NCBI RefSeq assembly: GCF_008831285.2
Contig: NC_045147.1
Location: 14,362,854 to 14,426,853, forward strand
Source: Nymphaea colorata
Taxonomy: Eukaryota; Streptophyta; Magnoliopsida; Nymphaeales; Nymphaeaceae
Length of the DNA stretch: 64,000 nucleotides
Direction of reading: 5' to 3'
The position numbers and the translations under genes were made by a program. How positions within the stretch are numbered: the stretch's first letter is position 1; each line of letters starts with the position of its first letter. Shown here in pieces: positions 12,692 through 24,135 of the stretch. Under the pieces are notes generated by a model. It did not search any database, was not told the DNA's origin, and was given only the letters and a program-made list of their open reading frames with translations.

Positions 12692-13654
12692 GGCACATTT
12701 CTATTTGGTGCCTTTTGTACAGCTAAAACTTCTTCCTGCTCCGTAGTCATCTGTTTCTCCAGTGGAGCTGTGGAAACTAACTTTAACAGCAATCTACTTT
12801 ACTGGGGCGGGAATTGCCATGAAACTCTGAGAAAGGAAAACAGGTGGAGGAGGGTCAGTGTTCTTCAACTGAGGAATCATGCATGTGATCAGCATGAAAT
12901 TATTTTGCGTATCAGTTTGGCTTCGCCGTGATGCCAAACTCATCCACTTTCTCATGGGGAATTGTAAGGTCGTATCAGTAGACCTTTCTCATCTCAAGTT
13001 GTACACTTCCATAGCATCAGCTTACTCTACCCATCAGTCTAATGAAGCTGTCATCTAGATTTCCCTACTAGCAAACACCCAAACACCTCCAAGTCTTTTA
13101 TTTATAAAATTTGTAAAAATTTGTTACTTACCATTTACTGAAGCCCATGTATGCCTTGTCAAGCTAACCAACCATATGCAAACTTGGTAATCAACTGTTT
13201 CAGATTGGCTTTGGATATGTAGCCCAACTTATTTGGTTGTTGAGTGTTTCACATCTGAGCCTCATTCTGAATCTGAATCCGATCCCATATCTGAATTTAT
13301 GTATGCAAAATGGTTGGTCTATTTTAGCCAGTCGGATCATCTGAACTTAATCCATTTCAAATTCGATAATCATTTCTTTTTAGATGCAGTAAAAGCGTGG
13401 TAAACCTTAATGTGATTTGGTCTGCTTAATATCCAGACTCTCTGTCCTTGGAAGATAAACAGATCAGCCTCGAGTTGGATCAAGAATACTAAATCTGATA
13501 CTATTTAAGGAGGTTCCTGTTTCTTGGAGGAGTTAACGGAACTGTGTCCCGAAAAATACTTGCGGATTGCCGATGGATGGGACATGGCAGCGCGGCCGGT
13601 ACGCATGAACTCACCAGAGGCCAAGCCATGCTGGATCGTCTATCCTTCACAGAT
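12692..13654. other. NDX 3' flank / HSP15.7 upstream region
   Basis: This holds the expected NDX 3' UTR (roughly the first 300 bases) and then an AT-rich spacer. No coding region is seen. The short open frames starting near 13500 overlap the heat-shock promoter and have no family match. Confidence 0.5.
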
Positions 13655-13696
13655 GAAAGATCCCGAAAATCCCAAAAGGAAATCTCTAGAAAGTCC
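13655..13696 (+). promoter_or_regulatory. Imperfect heat-shock elements
   Basis: Alternating 5-bp heat-shock units are visible. GAA (13655), ATC (13660), GAA (13665) and TCC (13670) are spaced exactly five bases apart, with one mismatch in each TTC unit. A second cluster reads CTC-ta-GAA-ag-TCC at 13684-13696. Both lie 50-90 bases upstream of the TATA box of a heat-shock gene, which supports the call. None is a perfect triplet. Confidence 0.55.
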
Positions 13697-13746
13697 GCTA
13701 CACTTCCACGAGCCACTCTTTGCTTTTGTTCAGTACTTCAAATTGC

Positions 13747-13752
13747 TATATA
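13747..13752 (+). promoter_or_regulatory. TATA box of the peroxisomal sHSP gene
   Basis: TATATA in the context GCTATATAGGACC, 72 bases before the end of the leader and the ATG at 13825. This predicts a transcription start near 13780 and a 5' UTR of about 45 bases. Confidence 0.6.
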
Positions 13753-13824
13753 GGACCCTACCCCTTCCTGCTCCTCTTCGATCGTCTTCCTCAACCACTC
13801 TGCACTCCAGCTTAGGACCCAGCG

Positions 13825-14748
13825 ATGGCGGATGGCTTCCTCAGTCACCCATTTCGGCGCCTCTTCTGGAGCCCCACCCTCTTGGGAGTTCCCTACTACC
13901 AGTCTGCCCTCGCCGATTGGTTCGAGACACCGACTGTCCATATCCTCAAAATCAACGTTCCAGGTACCTTTCTCTAAAAACCTAAATAACCCTAACCTTG
14001 AATTCGTTGTTCTCTGCGTTCGATTGCCCTTACTGTTAGTCACTTGTTAAGAACCCAGGTGCGGTGGGATGCTCGCCTGAAAGACGAGCGAACCTTTTTA
14101 TAGAAAGCGGGCGTCCTCCTTTATACTTCAATTGCTGGGTTATGAGGGTTGGGCTCATCCGCTATGTTCGATGCCAGCTTCTGACAGAGAAGAGGCATCT
14201 GGAATCCGACTCTTTAGAGGGTAACCACCTCAAGAAGAACCTATTTGGAGTAAGTCTAACGCCATATCTGACTCGACGGCTCCTTCTTCCGTTTCTTCTT
14301 CATGCGCAGAAGCTCCTAACCTTCAACTCAATTCTTCCTTTTCCGGCTAGGGCAATTAGCAGTACTCTAGGTCGTCTTCTATGAAAGGTTCACCCCTAGG
14401 CACCAAAGAGTCTTGCTTGCAGCGGGTACATCTTACTTTGCCTGATCTTGTCCCACCTTTTCTTTACCTCTAGGGTGTCACAAGGACGATATAAAGATTC
14501 AATTGGAAGAGGGAAACGTCCTCCAAGTGAGCGGAAAGGCGGCGAAGCCGGATGCGCCGGAGAATGCCGTTTGGCACGTTAACGAGCGGAGCGGAGGCCA
14601 ATTCTCACGCGAATTCGTCTTGCCGGACAATGCGAAGGTTGATCAGATCAAAGCTCAGTTTGAGAATGGAGTGTTGACGGTCACCGTGCCGAAGGAAACG
14701 GTCACGAAGCCAAAGACAAGGAGCATCAGCATCTCTAGTAAGCTCTGA
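13825..14748 (+). CDS. HSP15.7: Peroxisomal small heat-shock protein, 15.7-kDa class, 137 aa
   Basis: Exons 13825-13963 and 14474-14748; the intron (510 bp) splits a glycine codon between CCA-G and GG. The protein is an ATP-independent chaperone that holds unfolding clients. After a short N-terminus (MADGFLSHPFRRLFW) comes the alpha-crystallin domain from about residue 36. This includes HILKINVPG, DDIKIQLEEGNVLQVSGKA, WHVNERSGGQFSREFVLPDN and the conserved A-x-x-x-n-G-V-L motif (AQFENGVLTVTVPKE). The last three residues are SKL, a type-1 peroxisomal targeting signal. The same ending and two-exon form are found in Arabidopsis HSP15.7 (At5g37670), to the best of my recall. HSE-like sites and a TATA box lie just upstream, which fits heat induction. 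Confidence 0.92.
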
Positions 14749-17700
14749 TAAGGTCGTAAATAAGATCCCTTCTGTTGTCTTCTCCTTTGGTAATATCGTT
14801 CTTAGGGATTCTACTACCCAGAAAACTCTTTATTGTCAATAGATGTTAGCTTGTGAACTATAAATAATCATAGTGTTGGTCATCACTTGCTGTGTGTTCT
14901 TGTTCTGAGGTCAGCTACTTGATCATGAAACAGAGGATTTGGGGTGCTTCGTCGATAGCCTGAATTGCGCCACCCGAATAAACGCTATGTGGGTTTATAG
15001 TATTCTTGCAAAAGCGTTAAGGGTAAATAGAAGTTGCCAGTGCATGGGGGATTTGCAGAAGATGCACGTCTAATCTGAGTAACTTGCTTTAATAAAAACA
15101 ATAAATTGCAGATGCTCACAAAAATGGGGTGATGATGGAGAGTTCTAATTTGTGCATTTATCTAGATTGTGGACGTTTTATTTGTCTCCATTTCTATGCT
15201 CCTCATAACTTCTCGGAAATGGTTGCTCTGCTGACTCTTCAGAAAAGCTTTCTCGTCCACCATGGTTTGCGACTTGTTTGTTTGATCTAGTCTCTTTTTG
15301 CTAAAACCGGGTTGCAGCACATGGAGTAAACTAAGAGAGTCATTTAAAGGTAAAGTTGTAACTCTACATTAAATGAGATGAACTTAATTTCTGTGGTGCA
15401 TCAGTTCCTATAAGTTCGTGTGATAGATCATGCGCATCTCAGAAGGAAAGACTGCAGAATTTCCATGCTTATAAGGACGCCTTGGAAGCTTGTTTACTGA
15501 TGAATGCTGATTATCTTCATTGATACTCTTGTTTTAACTGCGTGAGAAGTAACCCCTGTGGGATGATGGGGATGCATTAAAAGGCTAAACGCCCCACCTT
15601 GTAGGTTGGATGACGTGTTGGATCATCTGATAACTGCATTGTGCGAACAGTTTTTGTAGGATACCTGAAAACAAAAAACAAGTACGACAGAATGCTAGAG
15701 ATGATCAATCATTGAAAATGAGATCTTTCTCAAAACAAGTCAGGACTATCGAAGTGGATGTGCAGGTTCATCTCTCTCTCTCTCTGAGAGAGTAAAGTCA
15801 CGCATGCATCGGTTTCTGATAAACAAATATACTACACAATGGAACTGTATTTTGGGTGAGCGGAGGGTTATCCTACCATCTGAACGAGAGCCAAAAGTCT
15901 CCTTCCTCCTCCTTTCTCTTGCTGCAAGGGTCTATAGCTATGATGAAATCGCATGGAGGACTCACCCCCTTATGATATAAGGAGCATAGTTGGATTTTAA
16001 ACTGGAGGCACACCTTCAATGTGCCCTTAAATCAACCCCGTTATGTTTTTCTTTCTAAGTAAACACAATAAAATCCAGTCCTTTCTTTTCCTTCTCTTTA
16101 ATTAAACATCCAAACACAGTTTTGTCTATCTTTATTTTCTTTTTTCTCTTTGCTCCCTCCATCCAAAAATATAGTTCGACCAAGGTGCAAGTTCTCCATG
16201 AAATAAAATCTTTTAAAAAAAAGAGAGCCGATTGCTTAAAGGAGCAGCCCTAGCTGTTTATCAGTCTTATTGTAGTCATTTTTTGCATATTTTTTATGTT
16301 TGTATTGTAGGAGCAATGAGGAGCCAGAAAAATTGATTGGGAGGAGGGGGGGGGGATTCATTGAAAAAATACTCATACCTAGTGTTTATTTAAAAACAAA
16401 GAAATTTTAAAAAACTGGTGTGGGATGGTTTAAAATTTTGATACATGATGATGGCTTTAACACCTACTTTTGAGTTTTAGAGAAGCGGGGCCGGGTAGGT
16501 TGGCTTGAGTCTTTGACAACATGCTGTTGATATGTTTTTAGTGCGATTTTTAGTGAGTGCTATGATTTTTAATCATCAACACGATCCCTGCTTGCCGGAG
16601 GTAAGTACAACCGAATGGGCTGCGTTGAGCTCTCCCAACTCCAGTGTGCATATGGTAGGAAAGGGGAGGAGGAAGAAGAGGAAGAATGAGTGAAGTGTGG
16701 GCCGCCGTGCAGTGGCCCTTGCCTCTTTCCTCTCCCTTCCCATTATTAGTGGATAGTGCCCTCCCTCCACCCTCCCTTATGCTGGTGTTGGCATCCATCA
16801 GTGCCAGCGTTGCCATCGGAAGAGGTCTTGCGCTCCCTCTCGGTTTTTCACAGCGCCCTTCTTCTCCGTCGCCCTTTCTAATGGGCAGAAAAAAAATTCA
16901 CGGAAAAAAGTCGGACCTTCAAAAAATCCACGGAAAAAAGTCGGACCTCTGAAGGTCCGACTTTTTTCGGGGGTAAAGTTACCCTTATCGTACTGTTTTT
17001 GCAGGGGAAAATTTCCTGCGTTTGATATGGTTGTGAAAAACCGTACAAAAACGGTAAATTTCATCCCATGCACAATAATATGTGCGCGCATCAAACGTGA
17101 CCAAAACGTAGAAAAAGGGAGTCTCAGCCTCTCATTCAGGCCTCCTGCTCAGACAGCCCCGGGAATTGCCTAATGGGCATCACGATCCAAACGAAAGATC
17201 CGAAACTAGACAGTATCGAGCCATGAAACGAACCCTCCGTTCCGTACTTCACCAAACCGATCCCCTTCGAAGCCAAGGTATCCAAAACCGTCTAGGCGGG
17301 GAAGTCCTTTCCTTCGTCACCAAGTTTAAGACGCGAAGTCTCCCCCCACTTTGTGACGTGATGACGCCACGCGTATGTTCCCATGGCCCAGGGACGCCTT
17401 CAGTGCTTTAATAGCTCCATAGTGACGAAAACGCCCTTGCCTTTGTCCCGCCTGTTCGACTCGCTGAGTCGACTCGATGAGTGAATCGCATAAGCGGACT
17501 GAGTTAAGTAAAAGCCAAACCCAGTTATTTAGTAAGGTCTAACCGGCTCCATCCAGGTCTGGACCATAATTTACGCCACCGTATGGTTCATGACTCGTGC
17601 CATGGCCGCAACGAAGCCCAATTCGGGCTAGACCTTAATTTGTTGCTGCAAAGTTTCGATGGACCAATAAGTCGCATCAAATCTAAGGATATGCTTGTTG

Positions 17701-18281
17701 CCTTATAAAAGATGTATACATTTATTATAGTAGAGAGGTGCAGATATCCATTGAGATTAGCCTAGGCGATTTGGTAAAATGTCTTGCACTGCTATTTTCT
17801 TAACCGATGATAATGAACACATAGCATGAAATTGTGAATGAAGCCTGCGAGCATCGGTACAGAGTCGATTCGGTACGTTAGATTCTTTGTATCTTTTTAG
17901 AAGGACGGTTCGCCACCGATACGAAACAGAGGCTGATAGTCATTTGGTATCGAGCAAGATATGGCATGATAGTTAATGGCCACAACTCCAGGGTTAGTCT
18001 TTTACAAGGTCGCCTCCTCATTCGTTGCGCGTATAAGTTGGCGCGAGATTCTTTCCTCCTTTCGGAAGAGCGCTTCTCGTTTTCCGTGGAGGAAGATCGG
18101 GTTTTCTCTGTTAATTAGGGTTAGGGCTTCCGGATCCTTGACGGGGGAGAAGACGAGCCTCAATTCCGATCCCTAATCGGTGGTCGTCATAAGGCTCCGA
18201 GCGTCGGAGAGATCGGTGGTCGAGCTTTCTGCGGTTGGATTCTTCCGTCGTAGAGAGGTTTCTCGATTTTTCGGTGGAGCA
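14749..18281. other. Spacer between HSP15.7 and the BAP31-like gene
   Basis: No gene found. It contains a short (TC)n run with a GA echo (15771-15791), a G-run near 16343-16353, a direct/inverted repeat cluster (16898-16970, listed separately), and a GC-richer stretch (17100-17500) without a coherent frame. The last 250 bases probably include the 5' UTR of the next gene. Confidence 0.5.
16898..16970. repeat. Direct repeat pair plus inverted copy forming a tight hairpin
   Basis: CACGGAAAAAAGTCGGACCT occurs at 16899-16918 and again 30 bases on at 16929-16948. Its reverse complement follows at once (GAAGGTCCGACTTTTTTC, 16951-16968). The second copy and the inverted copy pair over 16 bases (16933-16948 with 16953-16968) around a 4-base loop. 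Confidence 0.8.
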
Positions 18282-18674
18282 ATGGCGTTGGAATGGGTCG
18301 TTCTGGGGTACGCGGCCGGAGCGGAGGCGATTATGCTGCTGCTTTTGACGTTTCCGGGGCTGGATCGTTTGCGGAAGGGCCTGATCGCTGTAACCAGGAA
18401 TGCTCTGAAGCCGCTGCTTTCTGTCATCCCCTTCTGTATGTTCCTCCTCCTTGATATATACTGGAAGTACGAGACGAGGCCGTTCTGTGAGGGCCCCTCG
18501 TGCACCCCTACCGAGCACCTTCGCCACCAGAAATCGATCATGAAGAGCCAGAGGAATGCGCTCCTAATCGCCTGCGCGCTTATCTTTTATTGGCTCTTGT
18601 ATGCTGTCACGAATTTGGTCGTCCGGCTCGAGCAGGTCACTCAGAGGGTGGAGAAGCTCAAGAACCAGGATTAA
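18282..18674 (+). CDS. Short BAP31-like endoplasmic reticulum membrane protein, 130 aa
   Basis: Intronless ORF. I chose the ATG at 18282 because it gives the family N-terminus (MALEWVVLGYAAGAEAIMLL); an upstream open stretch has no conserved content. Three membrane segments are visible at about residues 5-24, 43-61 and 93-114. Between the second and third is a short loop with WKYETRPFCEGPSC and HLRHQKSIMKSQRN. The C-terminus is a brief cytosolic helix (RLEQVTQRVEKLKNQD). Animal BAP31 has a long coiled coil and a KKxx ER-retrieval signal; this short plant type lacks both. Length and form match the roughly 129-aa Arabidopsis At1g48440/At3g17780 type. The family is linked to ER protein export and quality control; the role of the short plant form is poorly known. 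Confidence 0.88.
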   Translation: MALEWVVLGYAAGAEAIMLLLLTFPGLDRLRKGLIAVTRNALKPLLSVIPFCMFLLLDIYWKYETRPFCEGPSCTPTEHLRHQKSIMKSQRNALLIACALIFYWLLYAVTNLVVRLEQVTQRVEKLKNQD

Positions 18675-21600
18675 GTAAAAGATAAGGCTTTAGAATCCGT
18701 TTCTACCAGATCTATTGCAGTTCTGCTTTTTTCTTTTGTGTTCTTACTTTTGGGGGCAATGGGTGTTTAAATAGCTCGATCCCGTGCGCTTGGTGTTGAT
18801 GTAACTGGAGGTTATAGTTTTGCTTATAATGCACTCGTCTTATCTCTGTTGAATTTTCTGTTTCTCCTCATGGTGCTCATCCTGAGTGGAAATTTTTGGA
18901 ATTGTTTCTTCGTGGGACCCATTTTTCTTTGGGGAAGATTTGAATGTTTGTATGATTTGTACTTTTTGGATTTCATTATTTCCCATGCCAACTAAGCGTC
19001 TTGTTATGGGTTTTGCATATGTGTGAATGGTATGTCCCTTTGTCAAATTTCTGCTCTTATGCGGAGGAGGCAGATCATTTCTATTCAAGCTAAAGAAACC
19101 AACTGAAGGGACATTACTGATTATCCAATTGGTAACAGCATAAGAAGAAAAGGTCCTATTCAAATCGTGTATGGCACAAAAACATCCGAAATACAATTGC
19201 TTCAGCTGGATAAAATCAGAGGACTTCTGCTTATGTTTATATCTCTTGCTCTCTCCTCCCTGTCACGGATTGTAAAGTGTTCTTGACATTTGAATTGGGC
19301 GTCAGCTAGCTATTGTTCGATTTTTCGCATCTAGCTGAAGTATGTGCCAAAGAGAAACACCCAAGGGTAATTACATCTAGCTTTTGTTCAAACTTTTACA
19401 TGTAGATGGGCAACCTAAAGAGAAATGAGAGGGTCACTACATGACGGAGAGGTGCATAAGTGTTCTCAGATTGTTACAGGTCATTTAGGGATGTCTGCCG
19501 ATGCTTTTTTGTTGGTGACAGACATCTGCGACAAGAAATACCAGCAAGATGTTGGGAACTAGGAAAATCAAGCAAATTTGCCAGTTACTTCATGAGCTCT
19601 ACTTGAAGAGCTTGTAGGAGTAGAATTGCAAACGTTGTGCCAAATTAGACGATCATGAAAGGGGTAACAAAATTGAAAATCCCCTGGAGTACCTCGGAAA
19701 GGCACTAATGCTCTCTCTCTATCTCTCTCATTTTTTTATATTTTCTTTGAAGTTGTTGGAAAAATTTTATGATGAAAATGGGTATTTTCCTGAAAGAGTG
19801 CAGAACTCTTCCTATAACTGAGTCAAGCAGGAATCCCTTGACATCCCAGCTGATGAACTCTTTGGGGATCGTTTGTTAGTGAAGTTTGAATGAAGGTAAC
19901 TCTTTTTTTGCACTAAGAACAAAATATGTTGTTCTTTAAATTGTAGGACTCACAGGGAGATGGTTGTGTTTGAAACATAGCCATATTTCTATATGGATTA
20001 ATAGAATTGTGGCTCTTTTATTCCGTTGTCACCTTCACCGTTGTTACATTTAGATGCGAATCGGTATGTTTCTAGGAGTTGTGACTTGAAGCAAGCTTTA
20101 CTGGTACCGTAGGTTGGTTAGAAATGAAGGATAAAAGAACTGGGCAGCTCCACATCTTTGTGGGCCGATCATTTATATGAAAGTTATGCTTCATTTCTGT
20201 GTGTTAATGCTTTATTGCTAAGAGTTCAAGAATCTCAGTAAATTACCACTTTTGGGGTGCGGTGCTCTGCTAATTAGCAACAAATGTGTTAAATTGTTTC
20301 GTATCCCAGTAAATGGTACCTGCAGATGATGAATGTTAATACAGGTCGACTTCACGGTTATGTAAAGCGGTTAATCAATATGAATTCTTTGAATGGAGTT
20401 GCGAGTTCATGTCCTGCTGTTTTTCTTCTTCTCTGGCTAAAAAAAAAAAGAAAGAAAGAAAGAAAAGGATTTTGTGTTTCCAAATGCATACCCGATTTGG
20501 AGGAAATTGACAAATCTTTGCCTGCCTCACGGCCACTCTCCTTCCTGTGTTCAGTGTCTCAGACTAGATCTTGAGGTTAAATTTGTCACTCAAAAGTGCT
20601 TTTTCTAACAAAATGGCACAATTACTTTACTTAAAAAGGTTTTTAATGGTAACAGTAAAGCAACTCTCAGCTGACAAATTCATTCTGGTATCTTCAGCTG
20701 CCAATAAATGGATCAATCTTTAATGAAATTACAAATGTGAAGAATGGCATGATAAAACGACGGATGTGTTAATTGCCTGAAAGCTATGTTGGACCTGAAA
20801 ATGAGAAGCCCAAAAGTGAAAATCTGTTTACCCCGACCCGTTCACTGTTATATGGTACATGAATCACTGCGGAGGCATTTTGATTTTTGTGGCAACTCCA
20901 TTTTCCATAATCGAAGTTGCTAAGTTTTCCACTGTAGTAGTCGCATCGGGCGCATCGCAAACCAAGGCCTGGTAATGGTGTTGCATTCCTCTCCTCATGC
21001 AGTGGCATGGCCCCCATTCGCAGCCTTTAGGCCAGAATGGAGTGCTTTGGAAGCAATTTTGCGTTTGAAAATCCCATGATGGAAATAAAAATGCAGTTAT
21101 ATTTGTGGGTTTTTACAGTTACTTTGCACTGCAAAATTCTTTTTGCCACTGAGTAGGAAGTAGAATTGATTCTGTGGATTCAGAAACATCATAACATTCC
21201 TTGTTTGGAAGAATCAAAACACATCAAGACAGACACAGCCTTGGGATTGACGTCTAGCTTGAAGAAATCTGGAACTGCAGCTTGAAATGGGGGGTTTCTG
21301 TGGACTTCATCAAAGCGTGTTTGTACAGATGGGAATGAAAAATGGAGGTAATTGTAACCAGGTTGCAAGATGTTTACGTTAGGCTGGAAAACGATAAAAT
21401 TTAATATCTGGTGTTTGATGCAACAGGCACTAGGGATAGACGTGCTTCCGCACAGATTTCTTAGGATGCTGATGACTACACATCACCCTGCAGGTGTCGT
21501 TAGGAGTCCTGACAAGGTATATATAGTACTCTTCGATTTAGTGAAAAAGGGCCAGTATGAAGTGTATATACTTATTGTTCCTGGTTTTTCTAGAGGAGTT

Positions 21601-23908
21601 TGAGATTGACCAGGCCACGAAAAGGTGAAACCCCGTAGTAGCCATTCAGCTCTGAGGGGTGTAATGTAGTTAGTGGGCTAATTGATTCTTATGGGTGCTA
21701 CTCCTCTATGCTGTAAACATTAGGTGTGCACGTGGTAGGGTCAATTTCTGTGCCTCATCTTAATGCGTTAGACAAAGAGTTACCTGCATACATGAACACC
21801 ATAATACTCGTTTCCTCTGGACTTTATAAAAACAGAGTGCTCCTTCACTCTCTTCTTTTGCTTAGGCTGCAGCCCAACCTGCTCTGCATTTCTTTGTGAG
21901 TGCTTTTTTTTTTTTTTGCTTTGGTAATACATATCTTTGAGAGAATATTATTATTATACTTTTCAAGGTAATCCTGATCATGATTTTTGGGTCATCAACC
22001 TTTGGACATTTTGTGATTGTTCCATGAATCTGCTTTAAAATTGTGGCAAGTTTATGAAACAGTAGAACTATTGTTCCATGAACTTGCCTTAATCTTTAGT
22101 GCAGTTTTATAGGACACTCACAAAGTGTCCCAAATGCGGAACGAAACATTTGGTGACAGGAATACCATGTTCAATGCATCTTTTCTATGTCACACAATTG
22201 ATTCCTGCAGCCTATCAAGATCTGTTCTTTTTCATCGCACTCGCATATCTAAACGATGCTTTATAAGCGAAGCAGTGTGTTTATGTGTATCACTTGTTCT
22301 GGTCGCCGAGCTTGGGCTTTGGATGCTCCAAGTAAGCGCAGTGACGCACTCTAACCAACGAAGCATAAAAACAGTTGAGGATATTTGTGTTTTCTCTTGT
22401 TTGTTTCTTTCTCGTGTCTCATTTGTGCATTTTATTGTCATCCTGCTTCTTTGCATGAATCTTACCAATGGTCTAGTTCCTGAACCCTCGATCTCCTCTT
22501 GAAAGGGAGAAAAGCAGTAAGAACGGAGCATGTAAAAAGCTTTTGCAGTGACTCAAAGCTTCTTTGTTAAATAGCCTTTTGAAAAAGCAGGTTGCTTTTG
22601 ACAGTGGTGGAAAGCTTCTTCTGGGCTCGCGAATAACAAGGAGAACCCTTGTAAGACAGGGCAATAGTTTAAGAACTCAAATTCTTTTGGAAGGCGTGCA
22701 TTCAAATCCCTTGATGTAACTGAGATTATTTTTCATGGTCTTTTGATCAATAATTGGTATGTTGGATTTATTTTTTCTCCACCTTTTTTAGATTTCGATC
22801 TACGTTACGTTGAAGGTTTAAAATTAGACCCCTTTGCCAAGTAGATGCAGCTTTGTTAAATTTACCAATAAAAAACTAACTACCAAGAGAGTTGGCACAA
22901 TAGTTGGGGCAGGGCTGGTAAGTGGCTAGTTCTTCTTTCTAATTTACAGAGCGCCAATGCTTGAAGCTGTAAAAACAAAGAGGGGGTCACTAGCGCAGTT
23001 GAAGCATGGCGGGTGGCATCCCGACACACCAAAGTAAGTTTAGTACTCTTGGGGGACGAGGGATTGAATGGGGGCGTCGGTATGGTAGGATGAAATAATG
23101 TTCACCCAAAAAAACTGCAGCATTCAACCCCAATGTAATTCAAAGAATATTGTAAAAACAAAACTTCAGGAAAAACTGCCATCAGTCACTGAAAATCACG
23201 ACAAACTGGCCCATGAACGAAGTAATATCTTCCCAGTGAACATATGGAAGATGCAGCTTATACATAATTGTCCCTAAGAAAAAGCAAGAGTAGTTATAAT
23301 CTTTCCAGCGCAGCCGTAATCTCTACCAGAGTGCCTTTTCTGACAACCGCTGTTTATGGAGTTTAGGAATGTACCAAACTCACTGAATCTTAAACTTTTT
23401 AGTCATGCGTATGTGTGTTTTGCGTGTTTTCAGGACGGTCAGACGTGGGGATTTAGTTTTCTTATTAATATAAGGTTCAAGTCTCTTTCGTGTGCAATTG
23501 TTTTGTTTTTCTTTAATACTTCTTGCGTGCAGCAAATGTGATATCAGGTTGATTCAGTAAGCTCCGCTTTTGAATTCCCAGCATCTAACAAGGTACTTTG
23601 ATTGAATTTTATATGGTAAAAAACATTTTTTTTTTGTAGAGAAAACGCCAATAAACAGTTGTTGTCCAAGCTGAACGCATCTAGATTTTCAGACCAGAGC
23701 AAAAGTACCTTGCATTGTGAGAAAAACTAGATGGACAATACACTAAGACACGCACATATATATGAGGTGAAATCTTTTAACCATCCGGATCTCCATCCAC
23801 GCATGATTAAATATACTGCCTGATGCAACACCGCTCGATGCATTACATCGGACAGTTGTAACTGGATGCAGCTCCGAAAGATGAGAGGATGAGAGGATTT
23901 CATCTCTT

Positions 23909-23935
23909 TATATATATATATATATATATATATAT
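23909..23935. repeat. (TA)n microsatellite
   Basis: Pure TA run of about 27 bases in the gene-poor region. A second one lies 180 bp away. Confidence 0.9.
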
Positions 23936-24112
23936 GAGTGAATGATGAATCTAGCTATCTAAAATACCTAACAATCTAATGAAACCATTTATCTAATATG
24001 AACAAAATATTAAATGATAAAAATAACCTTCAAACTTTTCTTGTTGGTTTTCTTAACATTATAAATAAGACGGTTCTAATATATGATCGAGTGATTTTAA
24101 AAAGTCAAAGTC

Positions 24113-24135
24113 GTATATATATATATATATATATA
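24113..24135. repeat. (TA)n microsatellite
   Basis: Pure AT run of about 23 bases. Confidence 0.9.
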
